Numbered from the stretch's first letter, positions 31,056 to 41,821 are shown. The stretch is 64,000 bases of DNA from Ramlibacter sp. (GCA_019635415.1 JAHBZN010000002.1:558001-622000), one strand, 5' to 3'. The notes: generated by a model from the sequence alone, not told the origin. Program-made: numbers and translations.

Positions 31056-32195
31056 TTATGCGTCAAGCAGGATGCGCAGCATGCGGCGCAGCGGTTCGGC
31101 TGCGCCCCAGAGCAGTTGGTCGCCGATGGTGAAGGCGCCCACGTAGTCCGGGCCCATGGCCAGCTTGCGGATGCGGCCCACCGGGATGCCCAGGGTGCCG
31201 GTCACGGCCACGGGCGTCAGGTCCTTGAGCGTGGCCTCGCGGGTGTTGGGCACGACCCGGACCCAGTCGTTGTCGGCGGCAATCATGGCTTCGAGGTCGG
31301 CCAGCGGCACGTCCTTGCGCAGCTTGAACGTGAGAGCCTGGCTGTGGCAGCGCATGGCGCCCACACGCACGCAGAAGCCGTCCACCGGCGTCGACGGGGT
31401 GCCGAAACCGGGGCCCCGGCCGAGGATCTTGTTGGTTTCGACGCCCGCCTTCCATTCTTCCTTGCTGGTGCCGTCGCCCAGGTCCTTGTCGATCCAGGGA
31501 ATCAGCGACCCGCCCAGCGGCACGCCGAAATTGGCGGTTTCATCCGAAGTGAGCGATTGCTGGCGCGCCAGCACCTTGCGGTCGATTTCAAGGATGGCCG
31601 ACTTGGGGTCGTCAAGCAGGCTGCGGACTTCGGCGTTGAGAGTGCCGAACTGGGTCAGCAGTTCGCGCATGTGCTGGGCACCACCGCCCGAGGCGGCCTG
31701 GTAGGTCATCGCGCTCATCCATTCCACCAGGCCGGCCTTGTACAGCGCACCCACGCCCATGAGCATGCAGCTGACGGTGCAGTTGCCGCCGATCCAGTTG
31801 CGGCCTCCCTTGACCAGCGCGTTCTTGATCACCGGCAGGTTGACCGGGTCCAGGATGATGATGGCATCGTCCTTCATCCGCAGCGTGGAGGCGGCGTCGA
31901 TCCAGTGGCCCGTCCATCCGGCCGCGCGCAGCTTGGGAAAAACCTCGGTGGTGTAGTCGCCGCCCTGGGCGGTGATGACGATGTCGCACTTGCGCAGCGC
32001 CTCGATGTCGTGCGCGTCCTTGAGCGTGGTCTCGTTCCGGGCCTGCGGCGGCGCCTTGCCTCCGGCGTTGGAAGTGGAGAAGAACACCGGTTCAATCAGG
32101 TCGAAGTCGCCTTCAGCCTGCATGCGGTCCATCAGGACCGAACCGACCATGCCGCGCCAGCCCACGAGGCCGACCGTATTTCCAACCTTGCTCAT
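31056..32195 (-). CDS. asd: Aspartate-semialdehyde dehydrogenase
   Basis: Reduces aspartyl phosphate to aspartate semialdehyde for lysine/DAP, threonine and methionine (379 aa). The NADP-binding start [30 protein letters not shown] and the active-site Cys in [17 protein letters not shown] identify the Gram-negative type. The ATG at 32195 is preferred to an adjacent GTG at 32198. It sits between leuB and fimV, as in related genomes. Confidence 0.96.
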   Translation of the reverse strand: MSKVGNTVGLVGWRGMVGSVLMDRMQAEGDFDLIEPVFFSTSNAGGKAPPQARNETTLKDAHDIEALRKCDIVITAQGGDYTTEVFPKLRAAGWTGHWIDAASTLRMKDDAIIILDPVNLPVIKNALVKGGRNWIGGNCTVSCMLMGVGALYKAGLVEWMSAMTYQAASGGGAQHMRELLTQFGTLNAEVRSLLDDPKSAILEIDRKVLARQQSLTSDETANFGVPLGGSLIPWIDKDLGDGTSKEEWKAGVETNKILGRGPGFGTPSTPVDGFCVRVGAMRCHSQALTFKLRKDVPLADLEAMIAADNDWVRVVPNTREATLKDLTPVAVTGTLGIPVGRIRKLAMGPDYVGAFTIGDQLLWGAAEPLRRMLRILLDA

Positions 32196-32273
32196 CACGT
32201 TTGCCCTTTCAGAAAGTTATCTGTTCCCCCGGCTCGTCTGGCCGGGGAGGGCGCGCGACGAACCGGAGCTTAT

Positions 32274-33362
32274 CTAGCCCTTGGTGGTCTTTTTGGTAAT
32301 GGCGGCCACGACCGCGTCACCCATGTCGCGGGTGCCGACCTTGGTGGTGCCTTCCGACCAGATGTCCGTCGTGCGCAGACCCGACGCGAGCACGTCCTTG
32401 ACAGCCGACTCGATCCGGTCGGCGGCCTGGGGCTGGTTGAGTGAGAAGCGGAGCATCATGGCAGCAGACAATATTGTAGCCAAAGGATTGGCGATGCCCT
32501 GGCCCGCGATGTCCGGGGCGCTGCCGTGGCTGGGCTCGTACAGCCCCTGGTTGCTGGCGTTCAGGCTGGCCGAGGGCAGCATGCCGATCGAGCCCGTGAG
32601 CATGGCGGCCTCGTCGCTGAGGATGTCGCCGAACATGTTGCCGGTGACCACCACGTCGAATTTCTTGGGCGCCTTGACCAGTTGCATGGCAGCGTTGTCC
32701 ACGTACATGTGATCGAGCGCCACGTCGGGGTATTGCTGGCCGACTTCGCTGACCACGTCCTTCCAGAACTGGAAGGTCTCCAGCACGTTGGCCTTGTCGA
32801 CGCTGGTCACGCGCTTGCTGCGCTTGCGGGCGGCCTGGAACGCCACGTGGGCGATGCGCTCGATCTCCGGCTTGCTGTAGCGCATGGTGTCGAAAGCTTC
32901 CTCGGCGCCGGGGAAGTGGCCGTCCACCGCCGTGCGGCGTCCGCGCGGCTGGCCGAAATAGATGTCACCGGTCAGCTCGCGGATGATGAGGATGTCCAGG
33001 CCCGCGATCAGTTCGGGCTTGAGGCTGGAGGCACCGACCAGTTGCTCGTAGCAGATCGCGGGTCGGAAATTGGCGAACAGGCCCAGGTTCTTGCGCAGGC
33101 CGAGGATGGCCTGTTCGGGACGCAGCGGCCGGTCGAGCTTGTCGTACTTCCAGTCGCCGACGGCGCCGAACAGCACGGCGTCGGCTTCCTTGGCCAGCTT
33201 CAGGGTGGACTCGGGCAGCGGGTGGCCGTGCGCTTCGTAGGCCGCGCCGCCGACCAGCGCCGATTCCATTTCGAGGGGCAGGTCCAGCACATTGAGGACC
33301 TTGATGGCCTCGGCCACGATTTCGGTGCCGATGCCGTCACCCGGGAGAACTGCGATTTTCAT
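32274..33362 (-). CDS. leuB: 3-isopropylmalate dehydrogenase
   Basis: NAD-dependent oxidative decarboxylase of leucine synthesis (362 aa). It opens [19 protein letters not shown], with the substrate-binding [19 protein letters not shown], the [14 protein letters not shown] loop and the C-terminal [20 protein letters not shown]. The 3' part contains unusually A/T-rich codons for [11 protein letters not shown] (32461-32490), possibly a partial repeat imprint. It is separated from leuD by a dispersed repeat. Confidence 0.96.
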   Translation of the reverse strand: MKIAVLPGDGIGTEIVAEAIKVLNVLDLPLEMESALVGGAAYEAHGHPLPESTLKLAKEADAVLFGAVGDWKYDKLDRPLRPEQAILGLRKNLGLFANFRPAICYEQLVGASSLKPELIAGLDILIIRELTGDIYFGQPRGRRTAVDGHFPGAEEAFDTMRYSKPEIERIAHVAFQAARKRSKRVTSVDKANVLETFQFWKDVVSEVGQQYPDVALDHMYVDNAAMQLVKAPKKFDVVVTGNMFGDILSDEAAMLTGSIGMLPSASLNASNQGLYEPSHGSAPDIAGQGIANPLATILSAAMMLRFSLNQPQAADRIESAVKDVLASGLRTTDIWSEGTTKVGTRDMGDAVVAAITKKTTKG

Positions 33363-33366
33363 GGTT

Positions 33367-33415
33367 GCTCTACTTTTGATAGCGAAAAGTGTCCGCCCAA
33401 TAAGGGCTACAGACT
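33367..33415 (+). repeat. Dispersed repeat copy between leuD and leuB
   Basis: GCTCTACTTTTGATAGC, then a spacer, then AATAAGGGCTACAGACTG. It occupies most of the 73-base gap between leuD and leuB, so an operon transcript crossing it would carry the stem-loop. It could influence relative expression of leuCD and leuB. Confidence 0.75.
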
Positions 33416-33435
33416 GATTTGACGATGAAACGGGC

Positions 33436-34086
33436 TCAACCCACCAGGGTCTGGGCCAGCCAGGGCTTCTGCGCGAGGCGCTGGGCCTCGAAGGCCTGGA
33501 TCTTGTCTTTCTGGCGCAGCGTGAGGCCGATGTCGTCAAAGCCGTTGACCAGGCAGTACTTGCGGAACGCCTGCACCTCGAAGGCCAGCTCGCCGCCATC
33601 GGGCTTGACCACCACCTGGCGCTCCAGGTCCACCGTGAGCTGGTAGCCCGGGAAGGCCAGGGCCTCGTCGAACAACTGGCCGACCTGCTGTTCACTCAGC
33701 ACGATGGGCAGCAGGCCGTTCTTGAAGCAGTTGTTGAAGAAGATGTCGGCATAGCTGGGCGCGATGATGGCGCGAAAGCCGAACTGGTCGAGCGCCCAGG
33801 GGGCGTGCTCGCGCGACGAGCCGCAACCGAAGTTCTTGCGCGCCAGCAGGATCGAGGCGCCCTGGTAGCGCGGCTGGTTGAGCACGAAGTCGGGGTTGGG
33901 CTTGCGGCTCGCCGGGTCCTGGCCGGGTTCGCCGTGGTCCAGGTAGCGCCACTCGTCGAACAGGTTCTGGCCAAAGCCGGTCTTGCGGATCGACTTGAGG
34001 AACTGCTTGGGGATGATGGCGTCGGTGTCGACGTTCTCGCGGTCCATGGGGGCCACGAGGCCCTTGTGTACGGTGAATTTCTGCAT
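33436..34086 (-). CDS. leuD: 3-isopropylmalate dehydratase small subunit
   Basis: Small subunit (216 aa) of isopropylmalate isomerase, the swivel domain that completes the active site on LeuC. It opens [20 protein letters not shown] and contains [19 protein letters not shown], the substrate-recognition loop. It starts 26 bases after the leuC stop. Length and motifs are normal. Confidence 0.96.
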   Translation of the reverse strand: MQKFTVHKGLVAPMDRENVDTDAIIPKQFLKSIRKTGFGQNLFDEWRYLDHGEPGQDPASRKPNPDFVLNQPRYQGASILLARKNFGCGSSREHAPWALDQFGFRAIIAPSYADIFFNNCFKNGLLPIVLSEQQVGQLFDEALAFPGYQLTVDLERQVVVKPDGGELAFEVQAFRKYCLVNGFDDIGLTLRQKDKIQAFEAQRLAQKPWLAQTLVG

Positions 34087-34112
34087 GTCGTTCTCGATCA
34101 GTGGGAGACAGG

Positions 34113-35534
34113 CTACGCGAACTTGCGCACGTCGACGAAATGGCCGTGCACGGCGGCGGCGGCGGCCATGGCCGGGCTGACCAGATGGGTGCGCCCGCCG
34201 GCGCCCTGGCGGCCCTCGAAATTCCGGTTGCTGGTGGAGGCGCAGCGCTCACCCGGCTCCAGCCGGTCGGCGTTCATGGCCAGGCACATCGAGCAGCCGG
34301 GCTCGCGCCACTCGAAGCCCGCGGCCTTGAAGATGTCGTGCAGGCCTTCGCGCTCGGCCTGTTCCTTTACCAGGCCCGAGCCCGGTACCACCATGGCGAG
34401 CTTGATGTTCTTGGCGACCTTGCGGCCCAGTTTCTTGACCATGGCCGCGGCTTCACGCATGTCCTCGATGCGGCTGTTGGTGCAGGAGCCGATGAAGACC
34501 TTGTCGACGTGCAGGTCGTCCAGGGCCTTGCCCGGCTCCAGGCCCATGTAGGTGAGCGCGCGCTCGATGGCGCCGCGCTTGTTGGCGTCCTTTTCCTTGT
34601 CGGGGTCGGGCACACGGGCGTCCACGCCCAGCACCATTTCGGGCGAGGTGCCCCAGGTGACCTGCGGAATGATCTGCGTGGCGTCGAGCTCGACGACGGT
34701 GTCGAATGTCGCGTCCGCGTCGGAGTGCAGCGTCTTCCAGTAGGCCACGGCCTGATCCCACTCCACGCCCGTGGGGGCCAGCGGGCGGCCCTTGAGGTAG
34801 GCCAGGGTCTTGTCGTCCACGGCCACCAGGCCGGCGCGGGCGCCCCCCTCGATGGCCATGTTGCAGACCGTCATGCGGCCCTCCATGCTCAGCGCGCGGA
34901 TGGCCGAACCACCGAACTCGATGGTGTAGCCGGTGCCGCCGGCCGTGCCGATCCTGCCGATGATGGCGAGCACGATGTCCTTGGCCGTCACGCCCGGGGC
35001 CAGCTTGCCCTCGACCCTGATCAGCATGTTCTTCGCCTTCTTGGCCAGCAGGGTCTGCGTGGCCATCACGTGCTCGACCTCGCTGGTGCCGATGCCGTGC
35101 GCCAGCGCGCCGAATGCGCCGTGCGTCGAGGTGTGCGAGTCGCCGCAGACCACCGTCATGCCCGGCAGCGTGGCGCCCTGCTCGGGGCCGATGACGTGCA
35201 CGATGCCCTGGCGCTTGGACAGGAAGGGGAAGTAGGCCGCGGAGCCGAATTCCGAGATGTTCTTGTCCAGCGTGGTGACCTGCTCCTTGCTGATCGGGTC
35301 GTCGATGCCGTCGTAGCCCCGCTCCCAGCCGGTGGTGGGGGTGTTGTGGTCGGCGGTGGCGACGATCGAGCTGACGCGCCAGACCTTGCGGCCGGCCTGG
35401 CGCAGGCCCTCGAAGGCCTGCGGGCTGGTCACTTCATGGACCAGGTGGCGGTCGATGTAGAGGATGGCGGTGCCGTCTTCCTCGGTATGGACGACGTGTT
35501 CGTCCCAGATCTTGTCGTAGAGGGTGCGTCCCAT
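34113..35534 (-). CDS. leuC: 3-isopropylmalate dehydratase large subunit
   Basis: Aconitase-superfamily [4Fe-4S] subunit (473 aa) of isopropylmalate isomerase. Cluster Cys residues are in [18 protein letters not shown] and GCSMCLAMN; the His-rich [19 protein letters not shown] loop is present. It heads the leuCDB run, with a LysR-type regulator 33 bases upstream in the same direction. Confidence 0.96.
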   Translation of the reverse strand: MGRTLYDKIWDEHVVHTEEDGTAILYIDRHLVHEVTSPQAFEGLRQAGRKVWRVSSIVATADHNTPTTGWERGYDGIDDPISKEQVTTLDKNISEFGSAAYFPFLSKRQGIVHVIGPEQGATLPGMTVVCGDSHTSTHGAFGALAHGIGTSEVEHVMATQTLLAKKAKNMLIRVEGKLAPGVTAKDIVLAIIGRIGTAGGTGYTIEFGGSAIRALSMEGRMTVCNMAIEGGARAGLVAVDDKTLAYLKGRPLAPTGVEWDQAVAYWKTLHSDADATFDTVVELDATQIIPQVTWGTSPEMVLGVDARVPDPDKEKDANKRGAIERALTYMGLEPGKALDDLHVDKVFIGSCTNSRIEDMREAAAMVKKLGRKVAKNIKLAMVVPGSGLVKEQAEREGLHDIFKAAGFEWREPGCSMCLAMNADRLEPGERCASTSNRNFEGRQGAGGRTHLVSPAMAAAAAVHGHFVDVRKFA

Positions 35535-35567
35535 GGTGTTCCTGGCTTTCCTTTGGCTGTGGCAATT

Positions 35568-36515
35568 TTATTCGGGGGTGGGCCCGGCGTCGGCGCAGGC
35601 CCGCAGATGCTCGACGAGCAACCGGGCCGTGACCGGCAGGGTGGAGAAGTCGCGCGCGAGCAGGTCGATGCGGCGGTTCGCCCAGGCGTCCGCCAGCGTC
35701 ACGCATTCGAGGCCATCGCCGCCGTGCACGATGCCGAAGGCGCGGCGGGGCATCACGCCCACGCCCAGGCCGTTGGCGATCATGCGGCACATCGTGTCCA
35801 GGCTGGTCACGCGAATGCGAAGCCTGATGTTGCGGCCGGTCTGGGTCGCTGCCTGGTGCATGGCCAGGTAGATGGAGCTGTTGGCGTGCAGGCCCACGTG
35901 GTCGAACGCCAGGGTGGCGTCGAACGGCACGGCGCGGCTGCCGGACAGCGCATGGCCACGCGGCACCACCAGCACCAGTTCGTCCTGCCGGTAGGGCAGG
36001 GCCTGCAGTTCACCCAGGCCGGCCTTGGTCAGCGCGCCGGCGTTGCAGATGCCCAGGTCGGCCGCGCCTTCCTGCACTGCGCGGGCCACCTCGGTGCTCA
36101 GGTGCTCCTCGAGGTCGATCTTGACCTCGTCGTGCTGGCGGATGAAGGAGCCTAGGTCCTCGGGCAGGAACTGCACCACGGCCGAGATGCTGGCGTGGAT
36201 GCGCACGTGGCCCCGCACGCCGTCGGCGTACTCGCTCAGTTCGGCCTGCATCTTCTCCAGGCTGAACAGCACGGAGCGCGCATGGTGCAGCAGGCTCTCC
36301 CCGGCGGGGGTCAGGTCGACACCGCGGGTGTGGCGGTGCAGCAGCGGCGTCTCCAGCGTGGCCTCGAGGTCCGACAGGCGCTTGCTCACCGCCGAGGCGG
36401 CGATGAATTCGCGCTCGGCCGCGCGGCCGATGCTGCCGAGCTCGCAGACCGCCACGAAAAGCTGCAGCGAGGTCAGGTCGACACGGCGGGCGAAATTGCG
36501 TTCTGAGGGTTTCAT
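35568..36515 (-). CDS. LysR-family transcriptional regulator
   Basis: LysR-type regulator (315 aa). The N-terminal winged helix spans about residues 13-72 (LTSLQLFVAVCELGSIGRAAEREFIA, split here over the recognition region AASAVSKRLSDLEATL) and the substrate-binding domain follows from about residue 100. It lies 33 bases upstream of leuC in the same direction. A role in leu or linked metabolism is plausible but unproven; the effector is unknown. The start ATG is the first Met of a well-conserved N-terminus. Confidence 0.88.
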   Translation of the reverse strand: MKPSERNFARRVDLTSLQLFVAVCELGSIGRAAEREFIAASAVSKRLSDLEATLETPLLHRHTRGVDLTPAGESLLHHARSVLFSLEKMQAELSEYADGVRGHVRIHASISAVVQFLPEDLGSFIRQHDEVKIDLEEHLSTEVARAVQEGAADLGICNAGALTKAGLGELQALPYRQDELVLVVPRGHALSGSRAVPFDATLAFDHVGLHANSSIYLAMHQAATQTGRNIRLRIRVTSLDTMCRMIANGLGVGVMPRRAFGIVHGGDGLECVTLADAWANRRIDLLARDFSTLPVTARLLVEHLRACADAGPTPE

Positions 36516-36648
36516 CGGGAACCATCGTAGCTGGCGATGGGTTGTCTATTTTCCCCAATAAATTCATCTCCTGTCGTCGCAAAAAGAGATGGCCGTGCTG
36601 ATGGACCGCGGCCACGGCCTGCAGCGCGTATTTCATGGTGAAATCGAG

Positions 36649-36695
36649 CTGTAGCCCTTGCCAACAGGGCACTGTGCGCTATGAATTCAGGAGCA
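36649..36695 (-). repeat. Dispersed repeat copy between gltA and the LysR gene
   Basis: The reverse complement reads TGCTCCTGAATTCATAGCGC, then a spacer, then GGCAAGGGCTACAG. The arm is more diverged than in other copies. It lies immediately beyond the gltA terminator hairpin, within the 243-base gap between gltA and the LysR-type gene. Confidence 0.65.
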
Positions 36696-36696
36696 A

Positions 36697-36739
36697 AAAC
36701 ACCGCAGGGCCCGCGACGGTGACGTCGCGGGCCCTGCGG
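36697..36739 (-). terminator. Rho-independent terminator of gltA
   Basis: Sixteen-base perfect stem (36702-36717 with 36724-36739) and a six-base loop, followed on the minus strand by TGTTTTTG. It lies 20 bases after the gltA stop. It is a very stable GC-rich hairpin and would end the sdh-gltA transcript. Confidence 0.85.
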
Positions 36740-36758
36740 GCGGGGGTTCAGCGCGGGA

Positions 36759-38069
36759 TCAGCGCTGGGCCAGCGGCTTCACGTCACGCGCCGTGGCGCC
36801 GGTGAACAGCTGGCGCGGACGGCCGATCTTGTACTCGGGGTCGCCAATCATTTCGTTGAGCTGGGCGATCCAGCCCACGGTGCGGGCCAGCGCGAAGATG
36901 CCGGTGAACAGGTTGACCGGGATGCCGATGGCGCGCTGCACGATGCCGGAGTAGAAGTCCACGTTCGGGTAGAGCTTGCGCTGCACGAAGTAGTCGTCTT
37001 CCAGGGCGATCTTCTCGAGGGCCTTGGCCAGCTTGAACAGCGGGTCGTTTTCCAGGCCGAGTTCGGCGAGCACCTCGTTGCAGGTTTCCTGCATGAGCTT
37101 GGCGCGCGGATCGTAGTTCTTGTAGACGCGATGGCCGAAGCCCATGAGCTTGACGCCCGAGGACTTGTCCTTGACCTGGCTCATGAACTCGCCGACCTTG
37201 GCCACGCCACCCATCTTCTGGATGTCCTCGAGCATGTTGAGGCAGGCCTCGTTGGCGCCGCCGTGGGCCGGGCCCCAGAGACAGGCCACGCCGGCGGCGA
37301 TGGCCGCGAACGGGTTGGTGCCCGACGAGGCGCACAGGCGCACCGTCGAGGTCGAGGCGTTCTGCTCGTGGTCGGCATGCAGGATGAAGATGCGGTCCAG
37401 GGCTTTTTCGAGCACCGGGCTGACCACGTAGTCCTCGCAGGGCGTGCCGAACATCATGCGCATGAAGTTGCCGGCATAGGAAAGGTTGTTCTGCGGGTAC
37501 ATGTAGGGCTGGCCGACCTTGTACTTGTAGGCCATCGAGACCAGCGTGGGCATCTTGGCGATCAAGCGGATGGCCGCGATCTCGCGGTGCTCCGGATTGT
37601 TGATGTCGGTGCTGTCGTGGTAGAAGGCCGACAGCCCGCCCACCAGGCCCGTGAGGATGGCCATGGGGTGCGCGTCGCGGCGGAAGCCGCGCATGAAGAA
37701 CTGCATCTGCTCATTGACCATGGTGTGGTTGGTCACGAGCTTGTGGAAGTCGGCGCTTTCCTTGGCATTGGGCAGTTCGCCCTTGAGCAGCAGGTGGCAG
37801 ACGTCGAGGTAGTCGCACTGCGTGGCCAGCTGCTCGATGGGGTAGCCGCGGTACAGCAGCTCGCCCTTGTCGCCGTCGATGTAGGTGATGGCGGACTGGG
37901 TGGCCGCGGTGGACAGGAAACCCGGGTCGTAGGTGAACATGCCGGTCTGCGCGTACAGCTTGCGGATGTCCACGACGTCCGGGCCCATGGTGCCGTGGTA
38001 GACGGGCAGCTCAACGCTGGGGCTGCCGTTGGAGAACGACAGGGTGGCTTTGTTGTCGGCTAGTTTCAT
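36759..38069 (-). CDS. gltA: Citrate synthase (type II)
   Basis: Condenses oxaloacetate and acetyl-CoA (436 aa, the hexameric Gram-negative type). Catalytic residues are visible: His in [17 protein letters not shown], His in [15 protein letters not shown] and Asp in the [13 protein letters not shown] region. The ATG at 38069 gives the normal start [12 protein letters not shown]; the frame extends 20 residues further without homology. It follows sdhE by 65 bases, as in many betaproteobacteria. Confidence 0.96.
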   Translation of the reverse strand: MKLADNKATLSFSNGSPSVELPVYHGTMGPDVVDIRKLYAQTGMFTYDPGFLSTAATQSAITYIDGDKGELLYRGYPIEQLATQCDYLDVCHLLLKGELPNAKESADFHKLVTNHTMVNEQMQFFMRGFRRDAHPMAILTGLVGGLSAFYHDSTDINNPEHREIAAIRLIAKMPTLVSMAYKYKVGQPYMYPQNNLSYAGNFMRMMFGTPCEDYVVSPVLEKALDRIFILHADHEQNASTSTVRLCASSGTNPFAAIAAGVACLWGPAHGGANEACLNMLEDIQKMGGVAKVGEFMSQVKDKSSGVKLMGFGHRVYKNYDPRAKLMQETCNEVLAELGLENDPLFKLAKALEKIALEDDYFVQRKLYPNVDFYSGIVQRAIGIPVNLFTGIFALARTVGWIAQLNEMIGDPEYKIGRPRQLFTGATARDVKPLAQR

Positions 38070-38134
38070 TTTCCGGGTTCCTTGTGTTTCGTGCCCAATC
38101 CTCTGGTGTGTACCCAGCCCGCGGCGCATGCGCC

Positions 38135-38398
38135 TCAGGTCCGCAGCATCTCCAGTACGTTTCTAACTTCGCTTGTATTTATGTCGGCCTGCGGTTCCTT
38201 GCGCCGAAGCAAAAGGTCGAGCAGGTCGTTGTCTGCCAAATCCATCAGTACATTCAGGCCTTCCGCCTGGCTGACCGTCAAGCCAGTTTCGTGCCGGGCA
38301 AAGAACCGCTGGATGAACAGGTCGTTCTCGAGCAGCCCGCGGCGGCACCGCCACTTGAGCTTGCTGAGTGAGCGTTCATCGAGCCGTTCCGCGGTCAT
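38135..38398 (-). CDS. sdhE: FAD assembly factor SdhE (succinate dehydrogenase assembly factor 2)
   Basis: Small soluble protein (87 aa) that helps attach FAD covalently to SdhA. The conserved RGxxE motif appears as [16 protein letters not shown], followed by the acidic helical C-terminus with [14 protein letters not shown]. The ATG at 38398 is chosen over a longer Pro/Gly-rich extension that overlaps sdhB. It begins two bases after the sdhB stop. Confidence 0.93.
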   Translation of the reverse strand: MTAERLDERSLSKLKWRCRRGLLENDLFIQRFFARHETGLTVSQAEGLNVLMDLADNDLLDLLLRRKEPQADINTSEVRNVLEMLRT

Positions 38399-38400
38399 GG

Positions 38401-39105
38401 TTACACCGCCCGGCGGACCATCAGTTCCTTGATCTTGCCGATGGCCATCGTCGGGTTCAGGCCCTTCGGGCACACGTCCACGCAGTTCATGATGGTGTGG
38501 CAGCGGAACAGGCGGTACGGGTCTTCCAGGTTGTCCAGACGCTCGGCGGCGGCTTCGTCACGGCTGTCGGCCAGGAAGCGGTAGGCCTGCAGCAGGCCCG
38601 CCGGACCCACGAACTTGTCGGGATTCCACCAGAAGCTGGGGCAGCTCGTGGAGCAGCTTGCGCACAGGATGCACTCGTACAGGCCGTCGAGTTCCTCGCG
38701 CTCCTCGGGCGACTGCAGGCGCTCCTTCTCGGGCGGCACGTTGTCGTTGACGAGGTAGGGCTTGATCGAGTTGTACTGCTTGAAGAACTGCGTCATGTCC
38801 ACGATCAGGTCGCGGATCACGGGCAGCCCGGGCAGGGGCTTGAGCACGATCGTGCCCTTGAGCGTGTTCATGTTGGTCAGGCAGGCCAGGCCGTTCTTGC
38901 CATTGATGTTCATGGCGTCGGAGCCGCACACGCCTTCGCGGCAGGAGCGGCGGAACGACAGCGAAGGGTCCTGGGCCTTGAGCTTCATCAGCGCGTCCAG
39001 CAGCATGCGCTCGTGGCCGTCGAGCTCGATCTCGACGGTCTGCATGTAGGGCTTGGCGTCCTTGTCCGGGTCGTAACGGTAGATCTGGAAAGTGCGTTTT
39101 TGCAT
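38401..39105 (-). CDS. sdhB: Succinate dehydrogenase iron-sulfur subunit
   Basis: Iron-sulfur subunit (234 aa) that passes electrons from FAD to quinone. The [2Fe-2S] ligands are in SCREGVCGSDAM with a later Cys in NGLAC. The [4Fe-4S] and [3Fe-4S] ligands are in CILCASCSTSCPSFWW, CHTIMNC and VDVCPKGLNP. It lies 56 bases after sdhA. Confidence 0.96.
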   Translation of the reverse strand: MQKRTFQIYRYDPDKDAKPYMQTVEIELDGHERMLLDALMKLKAQDPSLSFRRSCREGVCGSDAMNINGKNGLACLTNMNTLKGTIVLKPLPGLPVIRDLIVDMTQFFKQYNSIKPYLVNDNVPPEKERLQSPEEREELDGLYECILCASCSTSCPSFWWNPDKFVGPAGLLQAYRFLADSRDEAAAERLDNLEDPYRLFRCHTIMNCVDVCPKGLNPTMAIGKIKELMVRRAV

Positions 39106-39161
39106 GGTGGGGTCCGTGTTTCTTGAATCTAGGCGCTTTGGTTCGCGGGCGGAAGTACGTA

Positions 39162-40970
39162 CTAGAACGTACGGACCTTGGGCGGTACCGAGTCAACGGT
39201 CAGCGGCTTCAGGTTGACGGGCTTGTAGCTCAGGCTGTTGGTGGCGCTGTCCCACAGCGTGTGCTTCATCCAGTTGGCGTCGTCGCGCCCCAGCGGGGTG
39301 GTCGGATCGTCGGCCGGCTTTTCGTAGTCGTACACGGTGTGGGCGCCGCGGCACTCGCGGCGCGCCGCGGCCGACACGATGGTGGCCTGCGCGCACTCGA
39401 TCAGGTTCTCGACCTCCAGCGCCTCGATGCGGGCGGTGTTGAAGACCTTGGACTTGTCCTTGAGCGCCAGGTTGTTGACGCGCTCGCGCATGGCGCCGAT
39501 CTTCTGCACGCCCTCGTCCATGCTGGCCTGGGTGCGGAACACGCCGGCGTGCAACTGCATGGCGGCGCGCAGGTCATTGGCCACGTCCTGGGCGTATTCA
39601 CCGCCGGTGGCTTCGTCCAGTCGGTTCAGGCGAGCGAGGGAGGCGTCGGCGGCACCGGCGGGCAGCGGCTTGTGGGACTTGGAACTGCTGGCGAACTCCA
39701 CGATGTGGTTGCCGGCCGCGCGGCCAAAGACCAGCAGGTCCAGCAGCGAGTTGGTGCCCAGGCGGTTGGCGCCGTGCACGCTCACGCAGGAGCATTCGCC
39801 CACGGCGTACAGGCCGTTGACCACGGCATTCGGGATGTCTGCGTTGGGGACCACGACCTGGCCGTGGATGTTGGTCGGGATGCCGCCCATCTGGTAGTGG
39901 ATGGTGGGCACCACGGGGATGGGTTCGCGCGTGATGTTGACGTTGGCGAAGTTCACGCCGATCTCGTAGACCGAGGGCAGGCGCTTGTGGATGGTGTCGG
40001 CGCCCAGGTGGTCCAGCTTGAGAAGGATGTAGTCCTTGTTCGGGCCGCAGCCCCGGCCTTCCTTGATTTCCTGGTCCATGCAGCGCGACACGAAGTCGCG
40101 GGGCGCCAGATCCTTCAGCGTGGGGGCATAGCGCTCCATGAAGCGCTCACCGTTGCTGTTGAGCAGGATCGCGCCCTCGCCGCGGCAGCCCTCGGTCAGC
40201 AGCACGCCCGCGCCGGCCACGCCGGTGGGGTGGAACTGCCAGAACTCCATGTCCTGCAGCGGGATGCCGGCGCGCGCCGCCATGCCCAGGCCATCGCCGG
40301 TGTTGATGAAGGCGTTGGTGCTGGCGGCGAAGATGCGGCCCGCGCCGCCGGTGGCCAGCAGCACCGTCTTGGCGTGCAGCACGTGCAGGTCGCCGGTCTC
40401 CATCTCGAGGGCGGTGACGCCCACCACGTCGCCTTCGGCATCGCGGATCAGGTCCAGCGCCATCCACTCCACGAAGAAGCTGGTGCGGGCCTTGACGTTC
40501 TGCTGGTACAGCGTGTGCAGCATGGCGTGGCCCGTCCGGTCGGCGGCAGCGCAGGCGCGCTGCACCGGCTTTTCACCGTAGTTGGCGGTATGGCCGCCAA
40601 ACGGGCGCTGGTAGATGGTGCCATCCGGGTTGCGGTCGAACGGCATGCCCATGTGTTCCAGGTCATACACCACCTTGGGCGCCTCGCGGCACATGAACTC
40701 GATGGCGTCCTGGTCGCCCAGCCAGTCGGAGCCCTTGATGGTGTCGTAGAAATGGTAGTGCCAGTTGTCCTCGGACATGTTGCCCAGCGAGGCGCCGATG
40801 CCGCCCTGCGCGGCCACGGTGTGGGAGCGCGTGGGGAAAACCTTGGAGAGCACGGCCACGTTGAGGCCGGCGCGTGCGAGTTGCAGCGAGGCGCGCATGC
40901 CGGAGCCGCCGGCACCGACGATGACGACGTCGAACTTGCGCGTGGTGATGTTGTTGCTTGTGTAGCTCAT
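39162..40970 (-). CDS. sdhA: Succinate dehydrogenase flavoprotein subunit
   Basis: Flavoprotein subunit (602 aa) that oxidises succinate. The dinucleotide fold is DVVIVGAGGSGMRASLQLA, the covalent FAD-His is in TRSHTVAAQGGI, and substrate/active-site residues are in HPTGVAGAGVLLTEGCRGEG and the RGCGPNKDY loop. Its length is normal. It lies between sdhD and sdhB. Confidence 0.96.
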   Translation of the reverse strand: MSYTSNNITTRKFDVVIVGAGGSGMRASLQLARAGLNVAVLSKVFPTRSHTVAAQGGIGASLGNMSEDNWHYHFYDTIKGSDWLGDQDAIEFMCREAPKVVYDLEHMGMPFDRNPDGTIYQRPFGGHTANYGEKPVQRACAAADRTGHAMLHTLYQQNVKARTSFFVEWMALDLIRDAEGDVVGVTALEMETGDLHVLHAKTVLLATGGAGRIFAASTNAFINTGDGLGMAARAGIPLQDMEFWQFHPTGVAGAGVLLTEGCRGEGAILLNSNGERFMERYAPTLKDLAPRDFVSRCMDQEIKEGRGCGPNKDYILLKLDHLGADTIHKRLPSVYEIGVNFANVNITREPIPVVPTIHYQMGGIPTNIHGQVVVPNADIPNAVVNGLYAVGECSCVSVHGANRLGTNSLLDLLVFGRAAGNHIVEFASSSKSHKPLPAGAADASLARLNRLDEATGGEYAQDVANDLRAAMQLHAGVFRTQASMDEGVQKIGAMRERVNNLALKDKSKVFNTARIEALEVENLIECAQATIVSAAARRECRGAHTVYDYEKPADDPTTPLGRDDANWMKHTLWDSATNSLSYKPVNLKPLTVDSVPPKVRTF

Positions 40971-40999
40971 GGTCTTGCAGTCTTTTTATGCGGCGTGGC

Positions 41000-41365
41000 T
41001 CACAGGCGCCACAAAACTTCGATGGCCCAGCCGGCGCAGCCGGTCAGCCAGACGATGGTGAAGACCTGCAGCAGCAGGCGCAGCGAGACCGGCTTGATGT
41101 AGTCCATCCAGATGTCGCGCATGCCGACCCAGACGTGCCACAGCAGGGCCGCGATCACGCTGAAAGTGAGAACCTTCATCCACTGGCTGGCAAAGATGCC
41201 GGCCCACTTGTCGTAGCCAATCGGTCCCTTGCTGAAGATGACCTGGGCCAGCACGACGAGGGTGAAGAGGGCCATCAGGGCGGCGGTCACGCGCTGGCTG
41301 AGCCAGTCTCGCAGACCGTAATGTGCGCCGACGACGATGCGCTTGGAGCCGTAGTTCACGGACAT
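41000..41365 (-). CDS. sdhD: Succinate dehydrogenase membrane anchor subunit
   Basis: Three-helix membrane anchor (121 aa) that helps bind haem b and quinone. The likely haem-ligand helix is FSVIAALLWHVWVGMRDIW, followed by the conserved MDYIKPVSLRLLLQ. The start MSVNYGSKRIVVGAHYGLRD is typical of betaproteobacteria. It sits 21 bases after sdhC. Confidence 0.92.
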   Translation of the reverse strand: MSVNYGSKRIVVGAHYGLRDWLSQRVTAALMALFTLVVLAQVIFSKGPIGYDKWAGIFASQWMKVLTFSVIAALLWHVWVGMRDIWMDYIKPVSLRLLLQVFTIVWLTGCAGWAIEVLWRL

Positions 41366-41386
41366 GTTGTTGCTCCTTGGATGGGG

Positions 41387-41821
41387 TCAGTACAGGCCGA
41401 ACAGCTTGGCACCCAGCACCACGGTCAGGCCGATGCTGATCGCGAGGGTGGCCACGGCGGAGGTCTTGCCGAATTCCTTGCTCACCGCCTTGTGACTCAC
41501 GTCCATCCAGAGGTGGCGCAGGCCGGCGACGAGGTGGTGCAGGAAGGCCCAGATCAGCGCCAGCGCCACGAGCTTGAGGAACCAGCCGGGGACGGGGCCG
41601 ATGCCCATGTGGAATGCCGCGCGGAAGCGGGCGAAGGAAATCTCGGACGAGACCGACTTGTCGAACATCCAGATGATGAAGGGCATCAGCAGGAACATCA
41701 GGGCGCCGCTGATGCGGTGCAGGATGGACACGATGCCGGCGGCCGGCAGGCGGTAACTCGGCAGGTCGCTCAGGGCATGGATGTTGCGGAACTCAGGCCG
41801 CTTCTTGGCTAGCTCGGTCAT
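41387..41821 (-). CDS. sdhC: Succinate dehydrogenase cytochrome b556 subunit
   Basis: Three-helix subunit (144 aa) that binds haem b and ubiquinone. Diagnostic are SILHRISGALMFLLMPFII (quinone-site Ser/Arg) and the haem-ligand His region LHHLVAGLRHLWMDVSHK. It is the first sdh gene; the 141 bases upstream must hold its promoter, though no clear consensus box is visible. Confidence 0.94.
   Translation of the reverse strand: MTELAKKRPEFRNIHALSDLPSYRLPAAGIVSILHRISGALMFLLMPFIIWMFDKSVSSEISFARFRAAFHMGIGPVPGWFLKLVALALIWAFLHHLVAGLRHLWMDVSHKAVSKEFGKTSAVATLAISIGLTVVLGAKLFGLY

Noticed and set aside
34101..36155. 684-codon open frame antisense to leuC and the LysR gene
   Set aside because: Spans two unrelated genes on the other strand and has no recognisable domain.
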